Part shown: positions 54,425 through 62,249 of the stretch, in pieces
How the letters are laid out: each line of letters begins with the position of its first letter
How positions within the stretch are numbered: the first letter of the stretch is position 1
NCBI RefSeq assembly: GCF_018780565.1
Contig: NZ_JADMJN010000005.1
Coordinates: 558,001-622,000, forward strand
Direction: 5' to 3'
DNA from: Rhodoferax sp.
Lineage (GTDB): Bacteria; Pseudomonadota; Gammaproteobacteria; Burkholderiales; Burkholderiaceae_C
DNA: 64,000 nt
Made by a program: the position numbers and the translations under genes
Notes under the pieces: model-generated
Databases searched by the model: none
What the model saw: the letters and a program-made list of their open reading frames with translations, nothing else
Told to the model about the DNA's origin: nothing

Positions 54425-55027
54425 CTATTTAATCAGCGCCTGCATCGCCTTGAACGAAGGATGCTCAGCCGTGCGCACCCACTCAAAAGCCACCATTTCG
54501 GTAGTCACCAATTCAGCACCGGCACCGGCAAGCCGGTCAAAAGCGGCATCGCGATTGCGCTCGGTCCGGGAACCGCAGGCGTCCGTCACCACCCAGACAT
54601 CAAACTCGTCCTCCAACAGGTCGAGCGCGGTTTGCAGCAGGCAAATATGGGCTTCGCAACCAGCGATGACGATCATGTTGCGCTCTGCCGGGTTGTTGGC
54701 TGGCTTCTGCAAATGCTTGGGCAGACTGCGGGCATTGCCCGCCGGGGGCTTGGCTGGAGGGCGAAGCCATTCACCCAAACCCTCTTCTACACCGCTGAAA
54801 TGCATCTTGCTCAACGTCTGAGCGCACAACGCCTTGATATCGCCCAGGTTCTCACCCAGTTTGGAGGGGTTTTGCTCGGTGCCCCACGCAGGCACAGCCA
54901 GCAAACGGGCCAGCTGGCCCAAGCGCACGGCATTGGCGCCAACGAGAGCACCGTCATAAATTGCGGGCATCAGGCGGGTCTGGTAGTCCACCAGGACAAG
55001 TTGTGATTCTGCGGCATCTAGCAACAT
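54425..55027 (-). CDS. Isochorismatase-like hydrolase (ISOC1/2-like)
   Basis: This 200-residue cysteine hydrolase family member has the triad positions D14 (VLVDYQTR), K74 (TLSKMHFSG) and C129 (GCEAHICLLQTALDL). The C-terminal VVTDACGSRTERNRDAAFDR and EHPSFKAMQALIK resemble the ISOC1/ISOC2 subgroup, whose substrates are unknown. About 30 Pro/Lys-rich residues (84-116) look like an insertion between core strands. It lies between tetR and prpE on the same strand, so joint control by the TetR protein is possible. Confidence 0.88.
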   Translation of the reverse strand: MLLDAAESQLVLVDYQTRLMPAIYDGALVGANAVRLGQLARLLAVPAWGTEQNPSKLGENLGDIKALCAQTLSKMHFSGVEEGLGEWLRPPAKPPAGNARSLPKHLQKPANNPAERNMIVIAGCEAHICLLQTALDLLEDEFDVWVVTDACGSRTERNRDAAFDRLAGAGAELVTTEMVAFEWVRTAEHPSFKAMQALIK

Positions 55028-55108
55028 GGCAAGCTTTCTGAGAAGTTGAGCGTTTTGCGGTAATTCCCCATTAAACCGCAGGTGCGAAGGCCCATTGGGC
55101 GAGGCAGG

Positions 55109-55786
55109 CTACGCGAACAAATCCACTTGGGTTGACCCCGTAGCCGCATCTTCATCGGCGGGTAGGGATCCACCGGCTGCACTGTAGCGACTCAGGAGCT
55201 GTTCCAGATAGACCTGGAACATGGACTCCGGAGATTGCCCCAGCAGGGTCGGACTCCCGGCAGGCAATAGCAATACCCCCATGCCATGGGCGAACAAAGC
55301 CGCAGATTCCCGGGCCGCCTGCGTCGCGTTCAGTCCCATCTCCAACAAAGCGGCCTCGCCCGGACGCAGAGCGTCGCGCAGGCGTTCATCAAGGGGCAGC
55401 TTGATTTCAGCCGGCAAACCGCGCGCTTTCATCCCGCGTATCAGGTAAAAAGTCAAATCCAGATCGCGCGGGTTATGGGCAAAAAAACCAAACCAGGCCA
55501 ACGATTTGGCCAGCAAGGTTTTTTCAGGCTTGTTCTTGACAATCCGCACCTTTGCCACGTCAACATGAAGCCGTTCAAGCGACTCGGCCAGCAAGGCGCC
55601 ATAAATGGACTCCTTGCTGTCGAAGTAGGAATAAATGGCGCCAGGCGTATAGCCGGCCCGCTTGGCGATTTCGCGGATGTTCGCCCCTTGCATACCAGAT
55701 TCGTCAAAAACAGTGCGCGCGGCATCCAGCACCAAGGCACGTCGGGCCTCGATCATGGTTTGCTGACGCTGGTGCTTGGCAGTCAT
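55109..55786 (-). CDS. TetR-family transcriptional regulator
   Basis: This 225-residue repressor has an N-terminal helix-turn-helix (about 14-62: LDAARTVFDESGMQGANIRE, then AKRAGYTPGAIYSYFDSKES) and a ligand domain of the common TetR type. The ligand cannot be told. The ATG has no Shine-Dalgarno sequence. TATCAT on the minus strand ends 6 bases before it, so the transcript may be leaderless. The region upstream is extremely AT rich with direct and inverted repeats, probable autoregulatory sites. Neighbours (acuI, prpE, isochorismatase-like) suggest control of short-chain acyl metabolism. Confidence 0.9.
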   Translation of the reverse strand: MTAKHQRQQTMIEARRALVLDAARTVFDESGMQGANIREIAKRAGYTPGAIYSYFDSKESIYGALLAESLERLHVDVAKVRIVKNKPEKTLLAKSLAWFGFFAHNPRDLDLTFYLIRGMKARGLPAEIKLPLDERLRDALRPGEAALLEMGLNATQAARESAALFAHGMGVLLLPAGSPTLLGQSPESMFQVYLEQLLSRYSAAGGSLPADEDAATGSTQVDLFA

Positions 55787-55792
55787 TGATCG

Positions 55793-55880
55793 ATGATAGT
55801 TTAAATATTTAACTAAAATTTTTTAAATTAAATAATAAACTATTAAATAAACAATGTTTAAATTTTTGATTTAAAGACAA
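55793..55880. promoter_or_regulatory. AT-rich operator/promoter region of the tetR gene
   Basis: Positions 55801-55860 contain only 4 G or C in 60 bases. AATAAAC occurs at 55834-55840 and 55846-55852, one helical turn (12 bases) apart, and TAAACA-A-TGTTTA is a palindrome at 55848-55860. TATCAT (55798-55793, minus) is a good -10 for tetR. It lies between the acuI stop and the tetR start. Confidence 0.6.
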
Positions 55881-55953
55881 CCAAATGTTCTATTAGATGA
55901 AAATTTGACGAATCATCTCTGATTCAGTGCCTCATCGCAGACCTAGTCTCAGT

Positions 55954-56934
55954 TCAGGTCCCAATTTTCACCACCACCCTGCCCCGCACTTTCCCGGCCA
56001 TCAGGTCATGAGCCTTGGCAATGGCATCTTCCAGTGAGACCTCTTCAACCATCGATTCAAGCAAGACTGGATCCAGATCACGAGCCAAACGGTCCCAGGC
56101 ACGTTGCCGCTTGGCCAGCGGGGCCATGACGGAATCGATGCCAGCCAAGGTCACGCCACGAAGAATGAATGGCATCACGGTGGTGGGCAAATCCATACCT
56201 TGCGCCAGTCCACAAGCTGCCACCACACCACCGTAACGAGTCTGGGCCAAAGCATTGGCCAGCGTATGTGAACCGACAGCATCCACCACACCGGCCCAAC
56301 GCTCCTTCTGGAACGGCTTGCCAGCGCTGGCAAGTGTGGCGCGATCAATGATGCTCTCGGCACCCAAGGACTTGAGATACGCCTCTTCGCTCGCCTTGCC
56401 GGTCGCAGCAACCACCTTGTAGCCCAATTTCCCAAGTAACGCGATCGAGATGCTGCCAACCCCACCGGTGGCACCTGTCACCAGAATTTCGCCAGCATCC
56501 GGCTTGACGCCATGATCCTCCAAAGCCATGACACACATCATGGCGGTGTAGCCAGCCGTGCCAATGGCCATGGCCTGACGCGGTGTAAATGCAGGGGGCA
56601 ACTTAACCAGCCAATCGCCTTTGAGCCTTGCCTTTTCGCTCAGACAACCCCAATGGGTCTCGCCCACCCCCCAGCCGTTGTGAATAAAGGCATCGCCCAC
56701 CTTCCAGTCGGGATGACTGGACTCAAGCACCGTACCGGCGCCGTCAATCCCGGCCACCATGGGCCAGTTGCGCACGACAGGCCCCTTATTGGCAATGGCC
56801 AATCCATCCTTGTAATTCAGCGTTGAATAGGCCACGGCAACGGTCACATCCCCCTGGGGCAAACGGGATTCATCCACCGCGGAAACCGAGGCCGTGAAGC
56901 CGCTTGAGTTATCCAATAGCAATGCATTAAACAT
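55954..56934 (-). CDS. acuI: Acryloyl-CoA reductase AcuI/YhdH family
   Basis: This 326-residue NADPH-dependent MDR-family reductase resembles AcuI (YhdH), which reduces acryloyl-CoA to propionyl-CoA. It starts with FNALLLDNSSGF and has AYSTLNYKDGLAIANKGPVV (about 35-54), the NADPH loop TGATGGVGSISIALLGKLGY (about 153-172) and TLAGIDSVMAPLAKRQRAW near the C-terminus, which is typical of this subgroup. No zinc-binding cysteines are seen. GAGG lies 6 bases before the ATG, in an AT-rich upstream region shared with the divergent NlpC gene. General quinone reductase activity is the alternative. Confidence 0.88.
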   Translation of the reverse strand: MFNALLLDNSSGFTASVSAVDESRLPQGDVTVAVAYSTLNYKDGLAIANKGPVVRNWPMVAGIDGAGTVLESSHPDWKVGDAFIHNGWGVGETHWGCLSEKARLKGDWLVKLPPAFTPRQAMAIGTAGYTAMMCVMALEDHGVKPDAGEILVTGATGGVGSISIALLGKLGYKVVAATGKASEEAYLKSLGAESIIDRATLASAGKPFQKERWAGVVDAVGSHTLANALAQTRYGGVVAACGLAQGMDLPTTVMPFILRGVTLAGIDSVMAPLAKRQRAWDRLARDLDPVLLESMVEEVSLEDAIAKAHDLMAGKVRGRVVVKIGT

Positions 56935-56998
56935 AGGAAACCTCTAAAAATTTATAAAAATCAACTGGTTACAACATTAACTTAGAAAAAACTTTAAC

Positions 56999-57028
56999 TT
57001 GACAGCCGGCTTAGGCACCCAGTATCCT
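56999..57028 (+). promoter_or_regulatory. Promoter of the NlpC/P60 gene, giving a leaderless message
   Basis: A perfect -35 TTGACA (56999-57004) and TATCCT (57023-57028) are separated by 18 bases. The ATG begins 8 bases after the -10, where transcription should start. No ribosome site precedes the ATG. Confidence 0.6.
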
Positions 57029-57035
57029 ACCCTCC

Positions 57036-57614
57036 ATGCGAATTTACGCGATCCTTTTCACCCTCCTGCTGGCCAGCGGTGCACATGCTGCGCCTGCTGT
57101 GACGGGCGATGACATGGACCGTTTTTTGTCTGACAAAGGTCTGCTGACTCGCGTCGAACAGGTTCGCCAGACGATTAACCACAAGGCTTCCGAACTGGTG
57201 GTAACCGCCATGGGCTTTCTTGGCGTACCCTACCGGCGCGGTGGAAACACGGTGGAAACCGGCTTTGACTGCAGCGGCTTTGTGCGTGCCATGTATGAGC
57301 AAACGGTGGGTCTGATTCTTCCTCGCAAAGCGGAACAGCAGGCTGCAGCCACTGAAAAAATCGAGCGCACTGACCTGCAGCCCGGTGACTTGGTGTTCTT
57401 CAACACCATGCGGCGGGCATTCAGCCATGTTGGCATTTATGTGGGTGAAGGAAAATTCATCCATTCTCCCAAGCCAGGCGCTGAAGTCCGCGTCGAAGAC
57501 ATGGGCGTGTCTTACTGGAGTCGCCGTTTTGATGGCGCCCGCCGCGTTACGGCCACCCAACCAGCAGGGCAAACGGCCCAAACCCAGGCACAGGGCGATC
57601 AAACGCCGCGCTGA
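57036..57614 (+). CDS. NlpC/P60 (C40) cell-wall peptidase
   Basis: This 192-residue exported peptidase probably cleaves peptide stems of peptidoglycan. A signal peptide (about 1-18, ending in GAHA) precedes the NlpC/P60 domain with C79 in FDCSGFV, H131 in FSHVGIYVG and H143 in FIHSP, the expected Cys-His-His set. The tail is Thr/Gln/Pro rich. The ATG lies about where transcription starts from a consensus-like promoter, so the gene may be leaderless. It is divergent from acuI. Confidence 0.93.
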   Translation: MRIYAILFTLLLASGAHAAPAVTGDDMDRFLSDKGLLTRVEQVRQTINHKASELVVTAMGFLGVPYRRGGNTVETGFDCSGFVRAMYEQTVGLILPRKAEQQAAATEKIERTDLQPGDLVFFNTMRRAFSHVGIYVGEGKFIHSPKPGAEVRVEDMGVSYWSRRFDGARRVTATQPAGQTAQTQAQGDQTPR

Positions 57615-57711
57615 ATCCCGCCCAGGACCTGCCCGTGTGACACTTGGCACAATGGCGGCAGGCAAAGTCAAGCCAGTACCTGCTGGCGTCTATTGCCGCG
57701 ATGGGACTTCG

Positions 57712-58299
57712 ATGAACGATCAAATTGCCAAGATACTGGCCCAAATGGCGGCGCTTGAAAGCGACCTGCGCACTGCCGTACAGGAACAGGAAAGCAAAAT
57801 GTTCTTCCAGATCAAAGGGAAACGGGTGGAATTCGAGTCATCGGTAAAAGCGGCACACCGCAAACTCAAGAAGAATTTCTTCCGCTGGCTGGTAACCAAT
57901 CGCCCGCAAAACCTGATTACCGGGCCCATCATTTACGGCATGATCTTTCCGCTGGTGATGCTGGATCTGTGTGTCAGCTTCTACCAGTGGGCCTGCTTTC
58001 CGATCTACGGTGTAACCAAGGTGCGTCGCGCCGACTACATCGTGTTTGACCGGCACCATCTCGGTTATCTCAACTTTATCGAAAAATTTCACTGCACCTA
58101 CTGCGAATACGGCAACGGACTCATGAGCTACATGGCCGAGATTCTGGCGCGTACCGAACAATACTTCTGCCCCATCAAACACGCACACAAGATTCTGGGC
58201 ACCCACGCCCGCTACAACCGCTTTCTGGATTACGGTGACGCAGCAGACTACGAAGCCAAGCTGGAGGAATTTCGCCTGGCACTGGGCAAGGAAAAATAA
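57712..58299 (+). CDS. Uncharacterised Cys/His-rich membrane-associated protein
   Basis: This 195-residue protein has three parts. The N-terminal 5-58 is a charged, probably coiled-coil helix (AALESDLRTAVQEQESKMFF). The segment about 69-98 (LITGPIIYGMIFPLVMLDLC) is hydrophobic and should enter the membrane. The C-terminal part has FHCTYCEYGNGL (C128 and C131) and YFCPIKHAHK (C153, H157, H159), which look like a metal or cluster site, followed by RYNRFLDYGDA. I recall similar YGNG and CPIKHA proteins of unknown function in other proteobacteria, but do not know a named family. The ATG at 57712 is the only good start before the helix. The exonuclease-like gene follows by 4 bases, so they form an operon. 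Confidence 0.8.
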   Translation: MNDQIAKILAQMAALESDLRTAVQEQESKMFFQIKGKRVEFESSVKAAHRKLKKNFFRWLVTNRPQNLITGPIIYGMIFPLVMLDLCVSFYQWACFPIYGVTKVRRADYIVFDRHHLGYLNFIEKFHCTYCEYGNGLMSYMAEILARTEQYFCPIKHAHKILGTHARYNRFLDYGDAADYEAKLEEFRLALGKEK

Positions 58300-58303
58300 G
58301 CCC

Positions 58304-58918
58304 ATGTCACGCCTGGCTTCACCCACCAAAGAGCAGATTGCAGAACTTGAACCTTTGAAACGGCTCGGGCTGGACAGCATCATTGTCGTCACGACACGTC
58401 AGCAAGCAGAACAGGCATTTCAGGCACTCGATACCCATGCGGTGCTGGGGTTTGACACCGAGTCCAAACCGACTTTTGTCAAAACCGAAGTCTCGCAAGG
58501 GCCGCACGTCGTTCAGTTTTCCACGCTGGATATGGCCTATGTCTTTCAATTGCATGATCCGGGCTGCTGTGAGATCGTCTCCAGGCTTCTGGTATCGGAG
58601 CGAACCGCCAAGGTAGGTTTCGGCCTGGCTGGAGATCACACCCAAATCCTGCGTACCCTCGGCGTGCGTCCCCGGAACGTCCTGGACCTGAATGTTGTCT
58701 TCAGGGAGAAAGGCTACGTGAAAGAGCTCGGCGTCAAAAGCGCTGTCGCCGTGGTGTTCAACCGGCGCTTTTTGAAATCAAAAAAAGCCACCACCTCCAA
58801 CTGGGCCAATCGGCAGTTGTCTGAAAGACAGATTATTTACTCTGCCAACGATGCCTGGGCGGCCATCAAGGTCTTCCATGGGCTTGGTTTGCACATGGGG
58901 TCGTCGACTCGTCTTTGA
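58304..58918 (+). CDS. 3'-5' exonuclease domain protein (DEDDy type)
   Basis: This 204-residue protein is a stand-alone RNase D/DnaQ-like 3'-5' exonuclease domain. The acidic residues are D51 and E53 (LGFDTESKP), D111 (GLAGDHTQIL) and D183 (YSANDAW), with tyrosine Y179 of the DEDDy subtype. FSTLDMAYVFQL and VLDLNVVFREKGY fit the fold. There is no HRDC domain as in RNase D, so the substrate (RNA or DNA) is open. AAGGA lies upstream. It starts 4 bases after the Cys/His membrane protein gene. Confidence 0.88.
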   Translation: MSRLASPTKEQIAELEPLKRLGLDSIIVVTTRQQAEQAFQALDTHAVLGFDTESKPTFVKTEVSQGPHVVQFSTLDMAYVFQLHDPGCCEIVSRLLVSERTAKVGFGLAGDHTQILRTLGVRPRNVLDLNVVFREKGYVKELGVKSAVAVVFNRRFLKSKKATTSNWANRQLSERQIIYSANDAWAAIKVFHGLGLHMGSSTRL

Positions 58919-58930
58919 AATCGGTGTTAT

Positions 58931-60904
58931 TCAGGTTTCACGAGCCGGCCAGAAGAACCGCAGGGGTTCGTGGCGCAAGCGCTTGCGGATTGCCTGGTAC
59001 AGCGTGCTGCGCTCAACCTCGGTCACATTGTGCGCACGCAATGCGACGCGAAACGCCAGCCCAAAACTCACCAACACGTTCAAGGCCCCTATAAAGGGCA
59101 GGCACGCCACGGCCCACCACAACGCAGGCGCAGACACCACATTCCAGCCCAAAGCTGCACATGCCATACCCAACTGGCCGGCGGACAGGGTGACGTGGCG
59201 CACATCAAGCCCGACACCCAGAAAGCCAAAAATCGAAGGCACAAGACCAAGCATCAGGCCCAAGGAAATATTGGCTGCCAAACCTGAAATATTGTTACGC
59301 AAAAAGAACGCCCACCGATCGGCGCGCGCGTCACCCAGCCATGAAGTAATGGCCGGGTTGTAGCGCAGTGCCGAATCCAGCCGATGCAGCACAAACCAGT
59401 TTTCCACCCAGCCCGCCAGAATGGAGCTGGAAAACAGCAACACACCCGTAAAGGCAGCGAAAAGTACCGATGGCCCCAGCAGGGTAATCGAGTGGAGCAC
59501 GTAGTCCGCCGTCGCGGGCGTGATGAGCGTGCTGCCAAAGATCAGGCTCCACGCGATCGACAAGGCAACGGCCACCGGAAATACCAGCACCACATTGCCC
59601 AGCACTGCAGCCACCTGCGAGCGCACAAGGTGGGTTAACTCGTCCACAAAGCTCTCTACCGCATGGGGTGCCGACATGTCCTTGAGTTTGGCTGCCATGG
59701 CAGGTGCTGTCATGGCCGGCTGTTTGGTTGCCACGGTGTAGTGCAGCAACTGAATCAGCACGAAGCTGGCGGCATACACCACCCCGGCCCAGAAACCGTA
59801 CCAGAAAGCGCTCAGCCCCAATGCCATCACGCCGAACTTGAGTGCGGTGGTGAAGGCCATGACGCACCCTCCCCCTGCCGATTGCCGCAGCATGGCTTTG
59901 TATTCGGTCCAGTTGCGGGTAATGTAGTGCTCGCCGGTTTCCGAGTTGCGCTCTGCGACTTTGGCCGCCAGCAGCGAAGAGTTGGCGTTGATCAGCGCCC
60001 TAATGCTGCGCTGCTCTTGCCCCACCAGAGCCAAGTGGGCCAGCAGGCGTGCCGTGTACGGGTAACCTGGATCCTGCAACAGGCAGTCCATCAACGCGCG
60101 AATACGCAACACCCGCTGGCGCAACTGCCGCAGTCGAAACACAAGGTCCACCGAAATGCCGTGCGCATCCAGATGGGTATATACCGATGCGGCAGCCTGG
60201 CGGCATGCATCAAGCTGTGCCTTGAAGTGCTGGACCGCTTCGGCCAGCCCCTTGTCTGCCAACCAGGCGTCGCGCACGGCATCCCAATTAGAGGCCAGGG
60301 TGTGAAACGGACTGGCATCCTGCGCGGGCGTACTCATACGCAAGCGAACCTCAGGAGAAAACCCGATCGCGCGAACCTGGCTGGTGCAAAAGGTGATGGC
60401 TTCCATCAAGGTGTACTGCCAGTGGCTGATTCCGGGGGTAGGACCCGCGAGCGCGGGTGCCCAAAGCAGTTTTCCCATGCGCTCCAATGTCTGCGTCGAC
60501 AGGGCCCCCAGCCACTGGGCGTCAAACTCGGTGCGCAGCAACTGCGCAAACAACTCACCCGCATCGCCTGTTTCTGGCGACGCTGGCAGCAGCTTGTTGT
60601 GCAATCGATCCACCAACTCGCTAACAAAAGCGCTGCGCGAAGCAAAACCGTAGTCGGACAGCAGCGTGCTCCCATCCAGCGTGTCGAGCAGGCGATGCCA
60701 CCAGACCTGTACCCGCTTGGTCTGTTCAGGACGCGCGTGCAGTACATCCAGTAACAAGTCGACACGCGCTACGGCTGCGGTAACGGACATGGCGTCCCCC
60801 CGGATCCAGCGCACCAGTGCCATCAGCCAAAGATGGCGATGGACCCGATCAGCCTCGGGGTCGAGGCGATCGAGCAGAACAGACAAGTCAGGAGTCATTA
60901 CCAT
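58931..60904 (-). CDS. Gcr-type 'site-specific recombinase' family membrane protein
   Basis: This 657-residue protein has a helical soluble N-terminal half (about 1-330) and about six to seven hydrophobic helices in the second half (FGVMALGLSAFWYGFWAGVV, LGNVVLVFPVAVALSIAWSL, LLGPSVLFAAFTGVLLF). It matches the family annotated as site-specific recombinase since the Gcr protein of Neisseria, but nothing like a recombinase active site is visible, and its topology argues for a membrane function. The N-terminus may be MV or the ATG two codons later. It converges on the exonuclease gene and stands 43 bases upstream of the copper operon end. Confidence 0.85.
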   Translation of the reverse strand: MVMTPDLSVLLDRLDPEADRVHRHLWLMALVRWIRGDAMSVTAAVARVDLLLDVLHARPEQTKRVQVWWHRLLDTLDGSTLLSDYGFASRSAFVSELVDRLHNKLLPASPETGDAGELFAQLLRTEFDAQWLGALSTQTLERMGKLLWAPALAGPTPGISHWQYTLMEAITFCTSQVRAIGFSPEVRLRMSTPAQDASPFHTLASNWDAVRDAWLADKGLAEAVQHFKAQLDACRQAAASVYTHLDAHGISVDLVFRLRQLRQRVLRIRALMDCLLQDPGYPYTARLLAHLALVGQEQRSIRALINANSSLLAAKVAERNSETGEHYITRNWTEYKAMLRQSAGGGCVMAFTTALKFGVMALGLSAFWYGFWAGVVYAASFVLIQLLHYTVATKQPAMTAPAMAAKLKDMSAPHAVESFVDELTHLVRSQVAAVLGNVVLVFPVAVALSIAWSLIFGSTLITPATADYVLHSITLLGPSVLFAAFTGVLLFSSSILAGWVENWFVLHRLDSALRYNPAITSWLGDARADRWAFFLRNNISGLAANISLGLMLGLVPSIFGFLGVGLDVRHVTLSAGQLGMACAALGWNVVSAPALWWAVACLPFIGALNVLVSFGLAFRVALRAHNVTEVERSTLYQAIRKRLRHEPLRFFWPARET

Positions 60905-60947
60905 GCGCGGATACTATCCCGAAAACCTCGGGGACCGCGCGGAAGAC

Positions 60948-61235
60948 TCAGCGCTGCGACTCGATAGACAGGACCGTATAAACCCCATTGATCTTGTCAG
61001 CAGTAAAACTGACTTTGTCGCCAGCCTTGACTTTGTCCAGAAGTTCAGGCGTCTTGACCTGAAACACCATGCTCATTGGCGGCATGTCAAGGTTCTTGAT
61101 CTCGCCATGCTTGAGGGTAATCTTGCCGGTCTCCCGGTCCACTTTTCTGACTTCGGCTTCAGTCGCGGGCAGCACAGCCTGAGCAAAAACGAGGGACGTC
61201 ATAAGCGTCGGAAAAAGAAGTGCTAAACGTTTCAT
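60948..61235 (-). CDS. CusF-like periplasmic copper-binding protein
   Basis: This 95-residue protein has a signal peptide (about 1-19, ending VFAQA) and a CusF-type OB fold. HGEIKNLDMPPMSMVF gives H43, M51, M54 and M56; the last two correspond to the Met ligands of CusF, while the tryptophan that caps copper in CusF is a methionine here. VKAGDKVSFTADKINGVYTV is the later family part. AAGGAT precedes the ATG. It is the last gene of the copper operon, 22 bases after the DUF411 gene, and would carry Cu(I) in the periplasm. Confidence 0.9.
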   Translation of the reverse strand: MKRLALLFPTLMTSLVFAQAVLPATEAEVRKVDRETGKITLKHGEIKNLDMPPMSMVFQVKTPELLDKVKAGDKVSFTADKINGVYTVLSIESQR

Positions 61236-61257
61236 GGGATATCCTTTGAGGCACCTT

Positions 61258-61710
61258 TCAGGCGCGGTGGTAGCTGTGATAAACACGGGTGCTGCCATTG
61301 CGGGCAATGAGCAACACGTCATAGGGATCTTTGCGCCCGCCGTACACGGGATCATCCATGCCGGGTGAACCCACTGGCATGCCAGGCACCGCCAGACCAA
61401 TAGCCTGGGGCTGCTCTTTCAGCAGACGGTGGATCTCGCGGGCTGGCACATGGCCTTCGATGGCATAGCCACCAACCATCGCGGTATGACAGGACCCGAG
61501 TTTTTCGGGGATCATCAACCGGCTTCTGGCTGCGGCATTGCCGCTCTCATGAACCTTGACGTCGAAGCCATTTGCTTTCACATGAGCTATCCAGTCCTTG
61601 CAACACCCGCAACTGGGGTCCTTCCAGACTTCGATCTGGGGCCTTGTTTGCGCCATCAGCGGAGCGGACACGAGTGCGGCGAGGGTTTGAACAAAAATTC
61701 TTCTTTGCAT
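61258..61710 (-). CDS. DUF411 metal-binding protein
   Basis: This 150-residue exported protein belongs to DUF411, often found in copper and cobalt-zinc-cadmium resistance loci. The N-terminal signal (QRRIFVQTLAALVSAPLMA) ends near 20. The presumed metal site includes CGCC (C34, C36, C37), C74 and H75 in GSCHTAMV, and GYAIEGHVPA. AVPGMPVGSPGMDD near 108-121 is a family hallmark. It lies between the cupredoxin and CusF-like genes and probably chaperones copper. Confidence 0.9.
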   Translation of the reverse strand: MQRRIFVQTLAALVSAPLMAQTRPQIEVWKDPSCGCCKDWIAHVKANGFDVKVHESGNAAARSRLMIPEKLGSCHTAMVGGYAIEGHVPAREIHRLLKEQPQAIGLAVPGMPVGSPGMDDPVYGGRKDPYDVLLIARNGSTRVYHSYHRA

Positions 61711-61743
61711 AGCTTTCTCCTTGGGTGTCTTGAAATTTCGGCC

Positions 61744-62244
61744 TCACGGCACCACAGCCGTCACGCGGATCTTGCCAACCATGCCGGCCTGATAGTGACC
61801 GGCAATGAGGCAGGCAAAGTCAAACTCGCCAGTGCGGTTGAAAGTCCAGACCAGTCCACCGGTTTTGCCTGATGCCACGTGCGCCATGTAGGGCTCGTCG
61901 TGCTCCATGGTGGGGAACTTCAGCATCATTGCAGCGTGTTGATCAAGCTCCTTGCGCGTGCCGATGACGAGTTCGTGCAGCATCTTGCCTTTGTTGCGAA
62001 TGACAAAACGCACGGTCTCGCCCTGCTTGAAGGACAACAGACTGGGCGTGAAGCGCATGTTGTCGTCCATGCTCAGGGTCACCGTGCGCTTGACCGATAG
62101 TTCATCCCCTGCGATGCCCCAATCTTTTTGTTCCGGGCTGACCGTCCGTGCATGCACACCCTCTCCATGAGCCTGGGCACAAGTACTGACACCGACCACC
62201 AGCGATACAAGAAAAATGCGGTAGATGTTGTTCATTTTGTTCAT
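61744..62244 (-). CDS. Periplasmic cupredoxin-like copper protein
   Basis: This 166-residue protein has a signal peptide (about 1-25) and a cupredoxin fold. The type 1 copper ligands are H90 (MLHELVIG), C145, H150 and M155 (FACLIAGHYQAGM). LSFKQGETVRFVIRNKGK is the typical strand before the first ligand. An insert rich in His and Met (DQHAAMMLKFPTMEHDEPYM, about 101-120) could bind extra copper. The ATG lies 5 bases after the multicopper oxidase stop. It could pass electrons or copper to the oxidase. Confidence 0.92.
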   Translation of the reverse strand: MNKMNNIYRIFLVSLVVGVSTCAQAHGEGVHARTVSPEQKDWGIAGDELSVKRTVTLSMDDNMRFTPSLLSFKQGETVRFVIRNKGKMLHELVIGTRKELDQHAAMMLKFPTMEHDEPYMAHVASGKTGGLVWTFNRTGEFDFACLIAGHYQAGMVGKIRVTAVVP

Positions 62245-62249
62245 TTCAA

